Part shown: in pieces, positions 35,054-43,823 of the stretch
Layout: every line of letters begins with the position of its first letter
How positions within the stretch are numbered: position 1 is the first letter of the stretch
Assembly: GCA_023475265.1 (NCBI GenBank)
Contig: JAMCWE010000194.1
Location: forward strand, 1-45,876
Length of the DNA stretch: 45,876 nucleotides
Reading direction: 5' to 3'
Source: Bacteroidota bacterium
GTDB taxonomy: Bacteria > Bacteroidota > Ignavibacteria > Ignavibacteriales > Ignavibacteriaceae
Notes under the pieces: generated by a model
Seen by the model: only the letters and a program-made list of their open reading frames with translations
Databases searched by the model: none
What the model was told of the DNA's origin: nothing
Translations under genes and position numbers: made by a program

Positions 35054-36309
35054 TATGGGTAACCTCGTTTTCTTCTTTCCTTTTTCGTTATATCAAAAAT
35101 CTTTCTGAATAATTTTTCTTCTACATCATGCATAGTTTTTTCTCTTCTTACCAGAACTCTTTTTGCTGTTTCAATACTTCTTTCCAGATCGTAAGTTGTA
35201 ACAGCATCACTTCCGCCCCAAGAAAATGATGGAAGATATTTATCGGGGAAACCGGCGCCAAAAATATTACAAGAAAATCCCACAATTGTTCCCGTATTGA
35301 ACATTGTGTTTATCGCAGTTTTGGAATGATCTCCCATAATCAAGCCAAGAAATTGAGAGCCGCTATTTACTACTTCGCCATTTACATAAACTTTAACGCT
35401 GCCGTAATTATTTTTTAGATCGCTGCAATTTGTATCGGCGCCAAGATTTACCCAGCTGCCAAGATAAGCATGTCCGATAAAACCCGAATGCTGCTTGTTT
35501 GTTAAAGGAAGAATAATTGAATCTTCAACTTCACCGCCGACTTTTGAAATTTTTCCAATACTAACATTTTCATAAATCCTTGAGCAGCTTTTAATTTGTG
35601 CCGATTCACCTAAATAAACCGGGCCTTCTACCACTGCATTTGGAAAAACAGTTGCATTCTTATCTATAAAAATTGGACCTTCAGAAGCGTCTAAAATTGC
35701 GCCTGATTTTATTTGTGCACCTTCTTCAATAAATATATTTTCTTTTTCGATAAGGTGTGCGCCTTCTAAAATTGTTCCCTTTATTTTACCTTTGCCGTTT
35801 GAAGAAAAGTATCCATAATCAGAAATCAATTCTTTGCCATTATTATTTATCAAGTTCCATACATATTCAATATTTTTTATTTCTACTTTTTCAACAGGTA
35901 AACCGCTAAAGTTTGATTCACTAAGAAGCTCGTGCAATTGATTTTTAATTTCTTTTAATTTTTCTCCGGAAACATGAGCAGCTACAATGGTTTCGCCGTT
36001 TATGTAAAGAGTGTCTTTCTTGTTTTTCAGAGGAATAATTTCCGCTAAATTTTTTGGCGCTAAAATATTTCCGTTGATGAATAAACACTCATCATCATCA
36101 ATATTATTTATTTCAATTCCCGGATTTTGAAATCTTAAAAGCGCAGTTAAATAAGAGCGGCAATGAAGTGAATATTTTACGCCGGGATAAGCTCGTAATA
36201 TTTTTTCTCTTAACGAATTTATTCCGCAAACCAAATCATACGTCGGTCTCGAAAAGATTAACGGTTCGAGCTTCTCGTAGTTAATGTCTTCGAATATACA
36301 TAGTTGCAT
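35050..36309 (-). CDS. Alternative bacterial GlmU-family protein
   Basis: 419 residues. The start 'MQLCIFEDINYEKLEPLIFS' and 'RPTYDLVCGINSLREKI' fit the alternative GlmU group, which lacks the classic G-x-G-x-R loop. The second half is a left-handed beta-helix made of hexapeptide repeats (about 180-350, such as 'IKSGAILDASEGPIFIDKNA' and 'VVEGPVYLGESA'), with the acetyltransferase-type 'HAYLGSWVNLGADTNCS' and 'MGDHSKTAIN'. Such proteins are thought to make UDP-GlcNAc from glucosamine-1-phosphate in organisms without ordinary GlmU. This window also shows a classic-type nucleotidyltransferase at its left end. It lies upstream of rsmB in the same unit. Confidence 0.85.
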   Translation of the reverse strand: MQLCIFEDINYEKLEPLIFSRPTYDLVCGINSLREKILRAYPGVKYSLHCRSYLTALLRFQNPGIEINNIDDDECLFINGNILAPKNLAEIIPLKNKKDTLYINGETIVAAHVSGEKLKEIKNQLHELLSESNFSGLPVEKVEIKNIEYVWNLINNNGKELISDYGYFSSNGKGKIKGTILEGAHLIEKENIFIEEGAQIKSGAILDASEGPIFIDKNATVFPNAVVEGPVYLGESAQIKSCSRIYENVSIGKISKVGGEVEDSIILPLTNKQHSGFIGHAYLGSWVNLGADTNCSDLKNNYGSVKVYVNGEVVNSGSQFLGLIMGDHSKTAINTMFNTGTIVGFSCNIFGAGFPDKYLPSFSWGGSDAVTTYDLERSIETAKRVLVRREKTMHDVEEKLFRKIFDITKKERRKRGYPY

Positions 36310-36438
36310 AAATTTTTATCTGTTAAAATTTTGTGAAATAATTTAATACTTTTTGCGGTAAGAAACTTGAACGATCTTTTAACTTTAATCAATTTTCAAT
36401 TTAAGATTTGAAAAACCATTTATGTTTAAAAATCAAAA

Positions 36439-36456
36439 AGCCAGTAAAATCTGGCT
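36439..36456 (-). terminator. Rho-independent terminator after the L31 gene
   Basis: AGCCAG and CTGGCT form a 6-bp stem with a 6-base loop. On the minus strand it is followed by TTTTTGATTTTT. It lies 34 bases beyond the L31 stop codon and separates that gene from the alternative GlmU gene. Confidence 0.85.
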
Positions 36457-36490
36457 CTTTAATTTCAAAAAACTAACGAAACAATTAAAA

Positions 36491-36736
36491 CTATTTTTTT
36501 TGATATTTTCTCTTGAACTTCTCAACTCTGCCGGCAGTATCAAGTAATTTTTGTTTGCCGGTAAAGAAAGGATGAGAACCGCTGGAAATTTCCAATTTTA
36601 CCAAAGGATAAGTATTTCCATCTTCCCATTTAATTGTATCGCTTGTTTGAATTGTAGAGCGGGTTAAAATTACAAAATCGCATGATGCGTCTTGAAAAAC
36701 TACCGGTCTATAATTTGGATGAATTCCTTGTTTCAT
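36491..36736 (-). CDS. rpmE2: 50S ribosomal protein L31, type B
   Basis: 81 residues with the full type B pattern: '[20 protein letters not shown]' at the start, '[20 protein letters not shown]' in the middle and '[17 protein letters not shown]' at the end. The CxxC zinc ligands of the zinc-bound form are absent, so this is the zinc-independent type (RpmE2). It is part of the central protuberance of the large ribosomal subunit. It is monocistronic, with its own terminator downstream and 141 bases before the next gene upstream. Confidence 0.96.
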   Translation of the reverse strand: MKQGIHPNYRPVVFQDASCDFVILTRSTIQTSDTIKWEDGNTYPLVKLEISSGSHPFFTGKQKLLDTAGRVEKFKRKYQKK

Positions 36737-36877
36737 TTTAACTAACCTAAAATATTGTATTACTTTTTGAAAAATCGAGTCTAAATATAGAAAAGATAAG
36801 CGATAATTTCAAAAGAAATGGGCATATAAAAAAATTCTTAAATTAGGCTGATTCTCAATATTTTCGAACACTTCTTC

Positions 36878-37357
36878 TTATTTTTTTGAAACTGAATCCA
36901 TTTCCTTTTTAATTGCTTTGCTTAACTCGGCCTTTTTATTGTTTAATCCGGCTTTTGTTTCCTTATTAGAAATATTATTTTGATCGGAACTAGGCGCCGA
37001 TATGTTATTGTCTGAACTTGTTTGCGTTTTAACAGTCTCATCTATTTTGTTTTTTGATGTCGAATTAACTGAAGAATGATCAATTGGTTTTGAATTTGTT
37101 AAACTCGGATTATCTGATTTCACTTGTTCATTTAGTAAAAAAATTATTGCTACTACCATAATTATTGCTGCTGCCAAAATTGGAATCAGCTTGGACCAAC
37201 TATATCCATATTTAAAATTTATTCCTTTATTAATACTTGAAGAATTAAGTTTTAAAAGAACATTATGTTCAAAATTATCCGGTGCATTTATCTGCTTTAA
37301 TTGCTGAAGACTATTAATTAAATCCACATGCAGTTGATCGTAAATATTTTCTTCCAT
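36878..37357 (-). CDS. Putative anti-sigma factor, single-pass membrane protein
   Basis: 159 residues. A cytoplasmic N-terminal part of about 48 residues ('LHVDLINSLQQLKQINAPDN') is followed by one transmembrane helix (about 52-73, 'LIPILAAAIIMVVAIIFLL') and a Ser/Asn/Thr-rich, low-complexity periplasmic tail with a charged end. It follows the ECF sigma gene by nine bases, the usual place for the anti-sigma partner. The cytoplasmic part has no His/Cys zinc motif of ZAS type, and no family is recognised. So the role rests on position, size and topology. Confidence 0.6.
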   Translation of the reverse strand: MEENIYDQLHVDLINSLQQLKQINAPDNFEHNVLLKLNSSSINKGINFKYGYSWSKLIPILAAAIIMVVAIIFLLNEQVKSDNPSLTNSKPIDHSSVNSTSKNKIDETVKTQTSSDNNISAPSSDQNNISNKETKAGLNNKKAELSKAIKKEMDSVSKK

Positions 37358-37366
37358 CGTTTGCTT

Positions 37367-37954
37367 TTACTCCTTATAAATATTTTTCAATAATTTTTGA
37401 AGCTGAGCTCTTCCTCTGTTAATTCTTGATTTAACAGTTCCGACATTTATTTTCATAATTTCAGAAATTTCTTCGTATGACATTCCTTGTATGTCTCTTA
37501 AGATTACTGCTTCTCTATATGAAGCCGAAATTTTGAGCAAAGCTTTTTGAATTATTTCTTCTTTTAAGTCACTATCGGTAGTTACATCCGGCCTAAAGCT
37601 TTCATCTGGTATTTCGTATGGTTCGTTTTCATCCCATGTCGATTCAATTGAAAAAAAATTTCTTCTTTTTTTTCTTTGATATTCGGTTCTTGCCAAATTT
37701 CCCGCAATGGTGTAAATCCAAGTTGAGAACTTAGCAATTGATGAATAGGAATTCTTATACCGGTAAACTTTTATAAAAGTTTCCTGAACAATATCTACGC
37801 AAGCTTCATAATCCCCTAAGAACCGGTAAACATAATTCATCAAAGGATTTTTATACCGCTGAATAATAATTTCAAAAGCTTTGGAAACATTGTTCTGCTG
37901 AAATTCATTAATCAGCTCTTCGTCAGTTAGTTCATTTAATTTTTTTTCTAACAA
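37367..37954 (-). CDS. ECF-type RNA polymerase sigma factor
   Basis: 195 residues. Region 2 (about 20-95) contains 'YEACVDIVQETFIKVYRY' and 'KFSTWIYTIAGNLARTEYQR', the core-binding and -10 recognition parts. Region 4 (about 130-190) contains 'ISASYREAVILRDIQGMSYE' and 'MKINVGTVKSRINRGRAQL', the helix-turn-helix for -35 recognition. No extra domain is fused. The gene forms a pair with the membrane protein downstream, which is likely its anti-sigma factor. The signal and regulon are unknown. It is preceded by 137 A+T-rich bases that should carry its promoter. Confidence 0.93.
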   Translation of the reverse strand: MLEKKLNELTDEELINEFQQNNVSKAFEIIIQRYKNPLMNYVYRFLGDYEACVDIVQETFIKVYRYKNSYSSIAKFSTWIYTIAGNLARTEYQRKKRRNFFSIESTWDENEPYEIPDESFRPDVTTDSDLKEEIIQKALLKISASYREAVILRDIQGMSYEEISEIMKINVGTVKSRINRGRAQLQKLLKNIYKE

Positions 37955-38091
37955 TTTTTTATACTCTTGTTAATTTGAAAAGTTTCATGAACTTTGAAAT
38001 AAATTTCCTAAAAATCTATTTGAATATAAAGGACAAGGAATTATCTCAAAATTAATTTTTACGAAAAGAAGAGATTTAGGGTTTATTCTAT

Positions 38092-39105
38092 TTAGCTGAG
38101 AATTTCTGAAATAAGTATAACAAGAATTGTTTTTTCATCGGACGAAGTTGTTTTAACAGAAGTATCTGCTTTTAAAAGCGCTTGAACCGCTTTATAAAGA
38201 TCTTTATCGGAATAAACTGATCTTGCTTTCAGATAATCTTTGTAATAATAATAATGCGAACCAACAATTCTTGCTGCAGCTTCTACCGGAACTTTATTTG
38301 CTTGCAATTCGTTTATGCGTGAAAGTCCGGCAAAATATTTGGTAAGCATAGCTATTATTCCAATAATACCATCTCCGTTTTCTAATAAATTTAAAGCAAT
38401 CTTTAACGATGATGATTTATCCTTTTTGCCGATTGCATTCTGAAGATCAAAGATCGTGTATCTTTTTAATTTGGTTGAAAGAGATTTAATCGAATCGAAA
38501 GTAATTTCTTTTTCCTCATTAAGAAAAATAAAAATCTTATCAAGCTGATCTTCTATCATCTCGCGGTTTTCACCGACAATGTCAATCAAAAATCTCGCGT
38601 TTTCAGATGAAATTATTTTCCCTTTATTCTTTGTGAAAGCTACTAGCCAATCAACTAAATATTCTCCTTTTAATTCTTTCGCTTCAAAAATAAAATTTTT
38701 AGATATTAAAGTTTTAAAAGGTTCCGATTCAAGATTAGAAATCTTACCTTCATGAACAATTACAAGAACTGTAAAATCTGGTGGAGAATTAAGATAAGAT
38801 ATGAGCGACTTTTTATCTTTTATTTTTTCAAAGTCTTTAATAATTAAAAACTTTTTGCCCGAACCAAAAGGGAAGGCCGAAGCAACGTTTAAAATTTCAT
38901 TTAAGTTTTTATCTTCTCCGTAAAATGTTTCTTTGTCAAAGTCAGATGAAATGAATGGAGTTACCGCTTTGTCTATTAAAGCTAAACCTGCATCGAAGGA
39001 ATATGTATCATCACCAAAGAAAAAATAAACGGGAAGTATTTTTCCGTTCTTCAAATCTGCTGCAATTTGTCCAATTGCCGGTATGTTAAATTTAGGTTTT
39101 GCCAT
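38092..39105 (-). CDS. holA: DNA polymerase III subunit delta (HolA)
   Basis: 337 residues. Early motif 'VYFFFGDDTYSFDAGLALID' and 'ETFYGEDKNLNEILNVASAF' followed by 'PFGSGKKFLIIKDFEKI' are typical of the delta AAA+-like fold. The C-terminal collar domain includes 'YTIFDLQNAIGKKDKSSSLK' and 'RIVGSHYYYYKDYLKARSVY'. It has no Walker A motif, as expected for delta. The protein opens the beta clamp and loads it as part of the clamp-loader complex. The gene stands alone: 62 bases after the cyclophilin gene and 137 before the sigma-factor gene. Confidence 0.9.
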   Translation of the reverse strand: MAKPKFNIPAIGQIAADLKNGKILPVYFFFGDDTYSFDAGLALIDKAVTPFISSDFDKETFYGEDKNLNEILNVASAFPFGSGKKFLIIKDFEKIKDKKSLISYLNSPPDFTVLVIVHEGKISNLESEPFKTLISKNFIFEAKELKGEYLVDWLVAFTKNKGKIISSENARFLIDIVGENREMIEDQLDKIFIFLNEEKEITFDSIKSLSTKLKRYTIFDLQNAIGKKDKSSSLKIALNLLENGDGIIGIIAMLTKYFAGLSRINELQANKVPVEAAARIVGSHYYYYKDYLKARSVYSDKDLYKAVQALLKADTSVKTTSSDEKTILVILISEILS

Positions 39106-39167
39106 CTATCCCTATTTTATAAACTTAATCGAAGAAGATACTTAAAAAATATCAGCTTCATAAAAAA

Positions 39168-39746
39168 TCATTTCTTCGGTCTGTGTTCAATTTTTACCGA
39201 TTCCATTATAATAGGTTTAACCGGCATGTCGTAAGGTTTGGTTGTTGGAACTTTTCCTATTGCATTAACAACATCCATTCCGCCAATCACTTTTCCGAAA
39301 ATTGTAAAATGATAATTAAGCCAGGGTGTTGGTGCAAGTGTAATAAAAAATTGACTTCCGTTTGTATTCGGTCCTCGGTTTGCCATTGCCATTACACCGG
39401 CAGAATCAAAAGTAAAATTTTGATTAAACTCATCATCGAAAACGCCGCCCCAAATGCTTTGCCCGCCGGTTCCGTTCCCGTTCGGGTCGCCGCCTTGAAT
39501 CATAAATTTATCAATTACTCTGTGGAAAGTTAAACTGTCATAATATCCTCTTTCCGCTAAGCCCACAAAATTTTGTACGGCTTTCGGCGCGACTTCGGGA
39601 AGCAATTCACATTCGATTGTTCCCATGTTTGTGTTTATTACTGCTACTATTGTTGAATCATTCATTGAATTTTGTCCATTCGATTTTGATTGCTTGCATC
39701 CTAATACAAGCGAAGTTAATAAAAGAAATAAAAATATTTTTTTCAT
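39168..39746 (-). CDS. Cyclophilin-type peptidyl-prolyl isomerase lipoprotein
   Basis: 192 residues from ATG 39746, which has AGGAG five bases upstream; a GTG two codons earlier overlaps that site and is less likely. Signal peptide with lipobox ('LLTSLVLGCKQ', Cys near 18), then a cyclophilin domain from about 33. Active-site elements 'LTFHRVIDKFMIQGGDPNG' and 'MANRGPNTNGSQFFITL' are complete, and 'LNYHFTIFGKV' follows. It interconverts cis/trans prolyl bonds in the periplasm. The ribosome-binding site lies inside the uppP stop region, so translation is coupled to uppP. Confidence 0.93.
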   Translation of the reverse strand: MKKIFLFLLLTSLVLGCKQSKSNGQNSMNDSTIVAVINTNMGTIECELLPEVAPKAVQNFVGLAERGYYDSLTFHRVIDKFMIQGGDPNGNGTGGQSIWGGVFDDEFNQNFTFDSAGVMAMANRGPNTNGSQFFITLAPTPWLNYHFTIFGKVIGGMDVVNAIGKVPTTKPYDMPVKPIIMESVKIEHRPKK

Positions 39747-39754
39747 AATCACTC

Positions 39755-40603
39755 CTACGGAAGAATTACATGTGAAGAAAGTAAAACTAAAATTATAATT
39801 CCCAAAGCTATCCGGTAGTAAACGAAAACAAACGTAGTATTTTTTCGTAAATATTTTAAAAGAAGATCAATTGAAAGATAACCAAAGATGAAAGCAAATA
39901 TTGTTGCAAGCGCCATATGCACTGCCATGTCGTGATTCAAAAATTTTCTTGCTTCATAAAGTTCAAGCAAGCCGCTTGCCAGCACTGCGGGAATGCTTAA
40001 AAGAAAAGAAAATCTTGCTGCAGTTTCTCTATTCATCCCAAGGAATAACCCGCCGGTAATTGTTGTCCCTGATCTGCTTGATCCAGGAATAAGTGCAAAA
40101 CACTGCGCTACGCCGACCCAAAACGCATCCCACTTTGTTATGTCTTTCATTTCTTTTTTAAGCTTCGCTGTTTTTTCTGCAATTGCTAAAATAATTGCAA
40201 GCCCGATTAAGCTGAAAGCAATTACATAAAGATCTTTTGTTAATGTGCCTTCAATTATTTTTTTAAGCGATAACCCAATTACACCTACCGGAATTGATCC
40301 GGCGATAATCAGCCAACCTAATTTGGAATTTAGTTTTTGATCGGAAAATTTAACACGCTGTTTTAAATTTTGATTTATGAAATCAAAAATAATTTCCCAA
40401 ATATCTTTCCAGAAATAAATGACCACGGCAATTACAGTTCCAAGCTGAATAACCGCAATAAATGCAGTCCATTCTTCGGGATGCTGATCGGAAATAAGAT
40501 GCAGTAATTTTCCAACAACCGTAAGATGACCGGTGCTGCTGATTGGCAAAAATTCTGTTAAGCCTTGAATTATTCCGAGAAGAATTGCTTCAAAAATATT
40601 CAA
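39755..40603 (-). CDS. uppP: Undecaprenyl-diphosphatase UppP (BacA)
   Basis: 282 residues with about eight hydrophobic helices. Both signature regions are present: 'GIIQGLTEFLPISSTGHL' (11-28) with the essential Glu and Ser, and 'ALIPGSSRSGTTITGG' with the catalytic Arg/Ser. It removes phosphate from undecaprenyl pyrophosphate to recycle the lipid carrier of peptidoglycan and O-antigen synthesis, and can give bacitracin tolerance. It is followed closely by the cyclophilin gene. Confidence 0.96.
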   Translation of the reverse strand: MNIFEAILLGIIQGLTEFLPISSTGHLTVVGKLLHLISDQHPEEWTAFIAVIQLGTVIAVVIYFWKDIWEIIFDFINQNLKQRVKFSDQKLNSKLGWLIIAGSIPVGVIGLSLKKIIEGTLTKDLYVIAFSLIGLAIILAIAEKTAKLKKEMKDITKWDAFWVGVAQCFALIPGSSRSGTTITGGLFLGMNRETAARFSFLLSIPAVLASGLLELYEARKFLNHDMAVHMALATIFAFIFGYLSIDLLLKYLRKNTTFVFVYYRIALGIIILVLLSSHVILP

Positions 40604-40632
40604 ATAATCCTCCTTGCCTGCAGGTAAGCAGA

Positions 40633-41301
40633 CTAAAACAAATATGAAACTCCAAGCCGTATTCCGGCTGAAAGCGCATTAAAGTTTACGTTTTGTTTGT
40701 ATACATTATTTACAAAATATTGATTCCCGCTTTTAGGTTCGCCGTTAAAATCATATTTAAGATCAACACCGATGTTTGCATAAAGCTTGCCGCTTAATAA
40801 AGTGTTGCCGTCGGCTTTTAAAATTAATCCGAATCCTGTTGATGAATAAGTTTGTGCCGATGGTGTTCCGGGCAGTTGCTGAGTTGCGCTTACGAAACGA
40901 GGCCCGACACCGCCGCCGAATTTGAAATAAAATCCTTCGCCTTTAATAACATAATAATTTAATATCGAAGGCATTAGTATTCCATAATTCAATCTGTATT
41001 CGCCAAGACTGTAGGAATAATTATATGAATTGATCATGTAAGCGACTTCAATTCCAATCTCATAATGATCGTTTATTAAATATCCAGCTTCGCCGGAAAA
41101 ATTAACCGCTGATACAAATGTTCCAAGCTGTTGATTTGGAGCGGCAAAATTCAAATTTAAATAATCGGTTAAGGAAGGCATGCTGAGAAATGAAATTCCC
41201 ATTCCGCCGCGGATATCAAATTTATCTGACTGGTTATTATTTTGCGGAAATGAAACAACTGTCGTAAAGAATATTAAAATTAAAGTGCAAATGTATTTCA
41301 T
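40633..41301 (-). CDS. Predicted outer-membrane beta-barrel protein
   Basis: 222 residues. Signal peptide ('YICTLILIFFTTVVSFPQ', about 1-20). The mature part has repeated amphipathic beta-strands with aromatic residues at the ends, Gly turns ('GMGISFLSMPSLTDYLN', 'GGGVGPRFVSATQQ') and the last residues 'SAGIRLGVSYLF', where the terminal Phe suits BAM recognition. It fits small OmpA-type or OprF-type barrels of 8-10 strands. The start shares four bases with the LPG-synthase-TM-like stop, placing it in one unit with lolA. Function unknown. Confidence 0.75.
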   Translation of the reverse strand: MKYICTLILIFFTTVVSFPQNNNQSDKFDIRGGMGISFLSMPSLTDYLNLNFAAPNQQLGTFVSAVNFSGEAGYLINDHYEIGIEVAYMINSYNYSYSLGEYRLNYGILMPSILNYYVIKGEGFYFKFGGGVGPRFVSATQQLPGTPSAQTYSSTGFGLILKADGNTLLSGKLYANIGVDLKYDFNGEPKSGNQYFVNNVYKQNVNFNALSAGIRLGVSYLF

Positions 41302-42353
41302 AATTCTTCTAAATCTGTTTTCATTACTTTAAATAAATTCTCGTGCTGTTTGTTCAAAATGAAGAAGAAAAAAAGTGCGGTGAAGATAAATAAAAAATAG
41401 GAAAGTACGTGTGTTAAAATTGCGTAAGCTAAGCTGATTGATTCTCCGAACCCGAATAACAAAACCAGCGCTGCTTTTGTTAGAGCTTCGTATGAACCAA
41501 TTGCGCCAGGAGTTGGAATTACAACTCCGATTGCGCTTATACTCATCAGCACCCACGCCATTGAATAAGATACATGCTGGATGTTCTGCATTCCTAATGT
41601 TAAAAATCCAATGTACGCATTTAAAGCATAAACCATCATTATTAAAACGCTAAGGCCAAATGTATAAAAATAATTTTTTACTCCTTTAAGACTTGCAAAT
41701 CCCTGGGTAAGCATGTCAAAAATATATGCTGCTTTGTGTGCAAAGTTTGTTGAGAATTTGCCGATTACTTTTATTATCAATCCGTAAAATCTTTCCTTAA
41801 ATCTTACAAGCAAATAAACAAACGCAACAACAAATGCAATTAGAAATAATGTAATGTATATTGTTGACTTAAGCCAGGGAAAGCTGACGTACAATTTTTC
41901 GCTCCATATCAAAACGGAAATTAAAATGGCGAGGCCGAGAAAAATAACATCAATTATTCTTTCGAGAATTACCGTTCCAAACATTGACGAGCGTGATAAT
42001 TTTTCCCATTTGCCGATTACAACCGCACGTGAAATTTCTCCCATCCTTGGAACAACGCAGCTAACTCCGTAACCAACCATAAGCGCGCCGAAAAGATTTT
42101 TTATCGAAGTATCTTTTTTTACTGAGTTTAAAATTATTTTCCATCTCAAAGCACGAAGGTAATGAGAAAGAATCATGGAAATGATTAATACGATGATCCA
42201 AAAAATAGATGCTTCGGAAATAGTTTGAACTACGTGTCCAAAATCAACGCCACGAAAAGCAATGTATAAAAATATTCCTGCAAGCAGAAAGGAAAGCACA
42301 TATTTCAGCGAGTGAATTATTCGCCGTGTTGTTTGTTTTTTATCGGAGGTCAA
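41298..42353 (-). CDS. LPG-synthase transmembrane (PF03706/UPF0104) flippase-like protein
   Basis: 351 residues with about eight or nine hydrophobic helices. The family features 'GALMVGYGVSCVVPRMGEIS' with the conserved Arg, 'SRSSMFGTVILERIIDVIF' and 'AIGVVIPTPGAIGSYEAL' are clear. The domain occurs in lysylphosphatidylglycerol synthases and in stand-alone form, where it is thought to move lipids or lipid-linked glycans across the membrane. Stand-alone function is not settled. It overlaps lolA by 14 bases and the barrel gene by four, so the three are a coupled envelope unit. Confidence 0.85.
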   Translation of the reverse strand: MTSDKKQTTRRIIHSLKYVLSFLLAGIFLYIAFRGVDFGHVVQTISEASIFWIIVLIISMILSHYLRALRWKIILNSVKKDTSIKNLFGALMVGYGVSCVVPRMGEISRAVVIGKWEKLSRSSMFGTVILERIIDVIFLGLAILISVLIWSEKLYVSFPWLKSTIYITLFLIAFVVAFVYLLVRFKERFYGLIIKVIGKFSTNFAHKAAYIFDMLTQGFASLKGVKNYFYTFGLSVLIMMVYALNAYIGFLTLGMQNIQHVSYSMAWVLMSISAIGVVIPTPGAIGSYEALTKAALVLLFGFGESISLAYAILTHVLSYFLFIFTALFFFFILNKQHENLFKVMKTDLEEL

Positions 42354-42945
42354 TAACTTTACTTCCTTTTGGCGGGATAAATGTAAATGTTGAGTTATTT
42401 AATTTTTGATTCAGCTTGTAATTTGAAAATTCAATTTGAATAAGAGCATCATTCTGATCGGTTAAAATTATCTTCTGAACTAAATCCGATGAGTTGATAA
42501 ATATTTTAGCAATTTTAAAATTCATTCCCGGCTTTCCCGGCTTTAGAACTAGCACATTGTTCCCATTTTCTTTTTCATCGCTTACTTCACACTTGGCTGG
42601 ATAATCTTCAATTATTCTTTTAAGCGAAATAATTGACGGATCGCTTGGATCGTAATTGCTTATGATTACTTTATTCTCTTTCTTATTATAGCTCCAGTTT
42701 GTTGTCCCGTCGGAAACAATCATTAAGTTTCTTAATTCCAATCTCAAATCATTTTCTTTCTTGTAGAAAAACTTTCCTACAAGATTTATTCTGCCGTTTG
42801 TAGATTGTTTAAAATCCGCCGATAAATCGTTAATTGAATTGAATTTATTCTGCAATGATTTTAAAAGCATGTTGCTGTTGTTTTGAGAAAATGAAGTTGA
42901 GGAGATAAACAGCAAGCCGGTAAGGAAAAATATAATTCTTTTCAT
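42340..42945 (-). CDS. lolA: Outer-membrane lipoprotein carrier protein LolA
   Basis: 201 residues. Signal peptide ('IIFFLTGLLFISSTSFSQ', about 1-20), then the LolA beta-sandwich: 'SINDLSADFKQSTNGRINLV' followed by 'GKFFYKKENDLRLE' and 'SDGTTNWSYNKKENKVII'. LolA carries lipoproteins from LolCDE in the inner membrane to the outer membrane through the periplasm. A lipoprotein-rich window fits this role. It is the first gene of a minus-strand unit, divergent from the LuxR-type gene with 157 to 175 bases between them. Confidence 0.9.
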   Translation of the reverse strand: MKRIIFFLTGLLFISSTSFSQNNSNMLLKSLQNKFNSINDLSADFKQSTNGRINLVGKFFYKKENDLRLELRNLMIVSDGTTNWSYNKKENKVIISNYDPSDPSIISLKRIIEDYPAKCEVSDEKENGNNVLVLKPGKPGMNFKIAKIFINSSDLVQKIILTDQNDALIQIEFSNYKLNQKLNNSTFTFIPPKGSKVIDLR

Positions 42946-43120
42946 CTTTTTATAATTTAAATATTTAGCGATGGAAATTTATGAAATTTGAACGATAAAA
43001 TAACAGGTTAAAATTGAAACCTTTCCTATTGTCCACAAAATTAGACTACGTACTTGTACTGATGCGCTTTAATAAATCTTTACTTAGCTTGCCGGTATAA
43101 TAATGTTACGGGGAAATAGT

Positions 43121-43711
43121 ATGCGTAAAATAAAAACTTTATTCCTTTCAACACAGCCATCTGTTTTGGCTGCGCTGGTAAGCTTTTTTGCAAACGATCC
43201 GTTAGTATTACCGGACTATGATGATTATGACAATTATAATAAGCATCGTAAAAAATATGAAGTTGTTGTTTTTGACGACGGCTCATTAAAGAACAATGAA
43301 TTGGAATTAATAAAAAAGACATTGTTAATAAACAGTGCAGCTAAAAAGATATTGTACACACACAGTACAGATAAAGATTACCTGAGCTCTTTTGAAAGCA
43401 AAGGTATTGATGGCATTGTAAGCAAAAGGTCAGATACAAAAATATTGGAAGAAGCGATTATTAAAGTAGCTGAGGGTGAAAAATATAACTGCAAATATGT
43501 AAAAGATTTTCTTTCCGGAAGCGATTGCAATGCAGTGAAAATAAAATCGCTGTCTAAAAGAGAGAATGAAATATTGAAGCTTGTAAAAGATGGATTAAAG
43601 AATAAGCAAATAGCATGCAGTCTTAATTTAAGTATTAAAACAATTGAAGCGCATAAAGAAAATATAAAAGACGAGCTGAATTTGAAATCGTTAAAAGGTT
43701 TACGCGCATAA
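43121..43711 (+). CDS. LuxR-family response regulator
   Basis: 196 residues from ATG 43121, preceded by GGGGA at six bases; an ATG at 43103 is in frame but has no such site. The receiver-like domain (about 1-118) keeps the pattern with 'VVVFDDGS' as the acceptor Asp region, 'ILYTHS' and the conserved Lys in 'IVSKRSD'. The C-terminal GerE/LuxR helix-turn-helix reads 'LSKRENEILKLVKDGLKNKQ' and 'LNLSIKTIEAHKENIKDELN'. It ends soon after the recognition helix ('LKSLKGLRA'), about ten residues shorter than usual. No sensor kinase is visible. A strong terminator follows. Confidence 0.85.
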   Translation: MRKIKTLFLSTQPSVLAALVSFFANDPLVLPDYDDYDNYNKHRKKYEVVVFDDGSLKNNELELIKKTLLINSAAKKILYTHSTDKDYLSSFESKGIDGIVSKRSDTKILEEAIIKVAEGEKYNCKYVKDFLSGSDCNAVKIKSLSKRENEILKLVKDGLKNKQIACSLNLSIKTIEAHKENIKDELNLKSLKGLRA

Positions 43712-43723
43712 AATGAATATTAA

Positions 43724-43755
43724 AATTCCCCTATAAAAAAATAGGGGAATTCTTT
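43724..43755 (+). terminator. Rho-independent terminator after the LuxR-type gene
   Basis: A perfect 11-bp stem (AATTCCCCTAT / ATAGGGGAATT) with a six-base A loop lies 13 bases after the stop codon, followed by CTTT. The stem is the strongest hairpin of the region and separates the regulator from the lipoprotein genes. The short T run suggests it acts mostly through the stem. Confidence 0.8.
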
Positions 43756-43823
43756 GTGGTTAATTAGATTTTAATTTAATAGATTTCTTTAACTATTATT
43801 GAAAACATGTTGGGGTTACTTAC

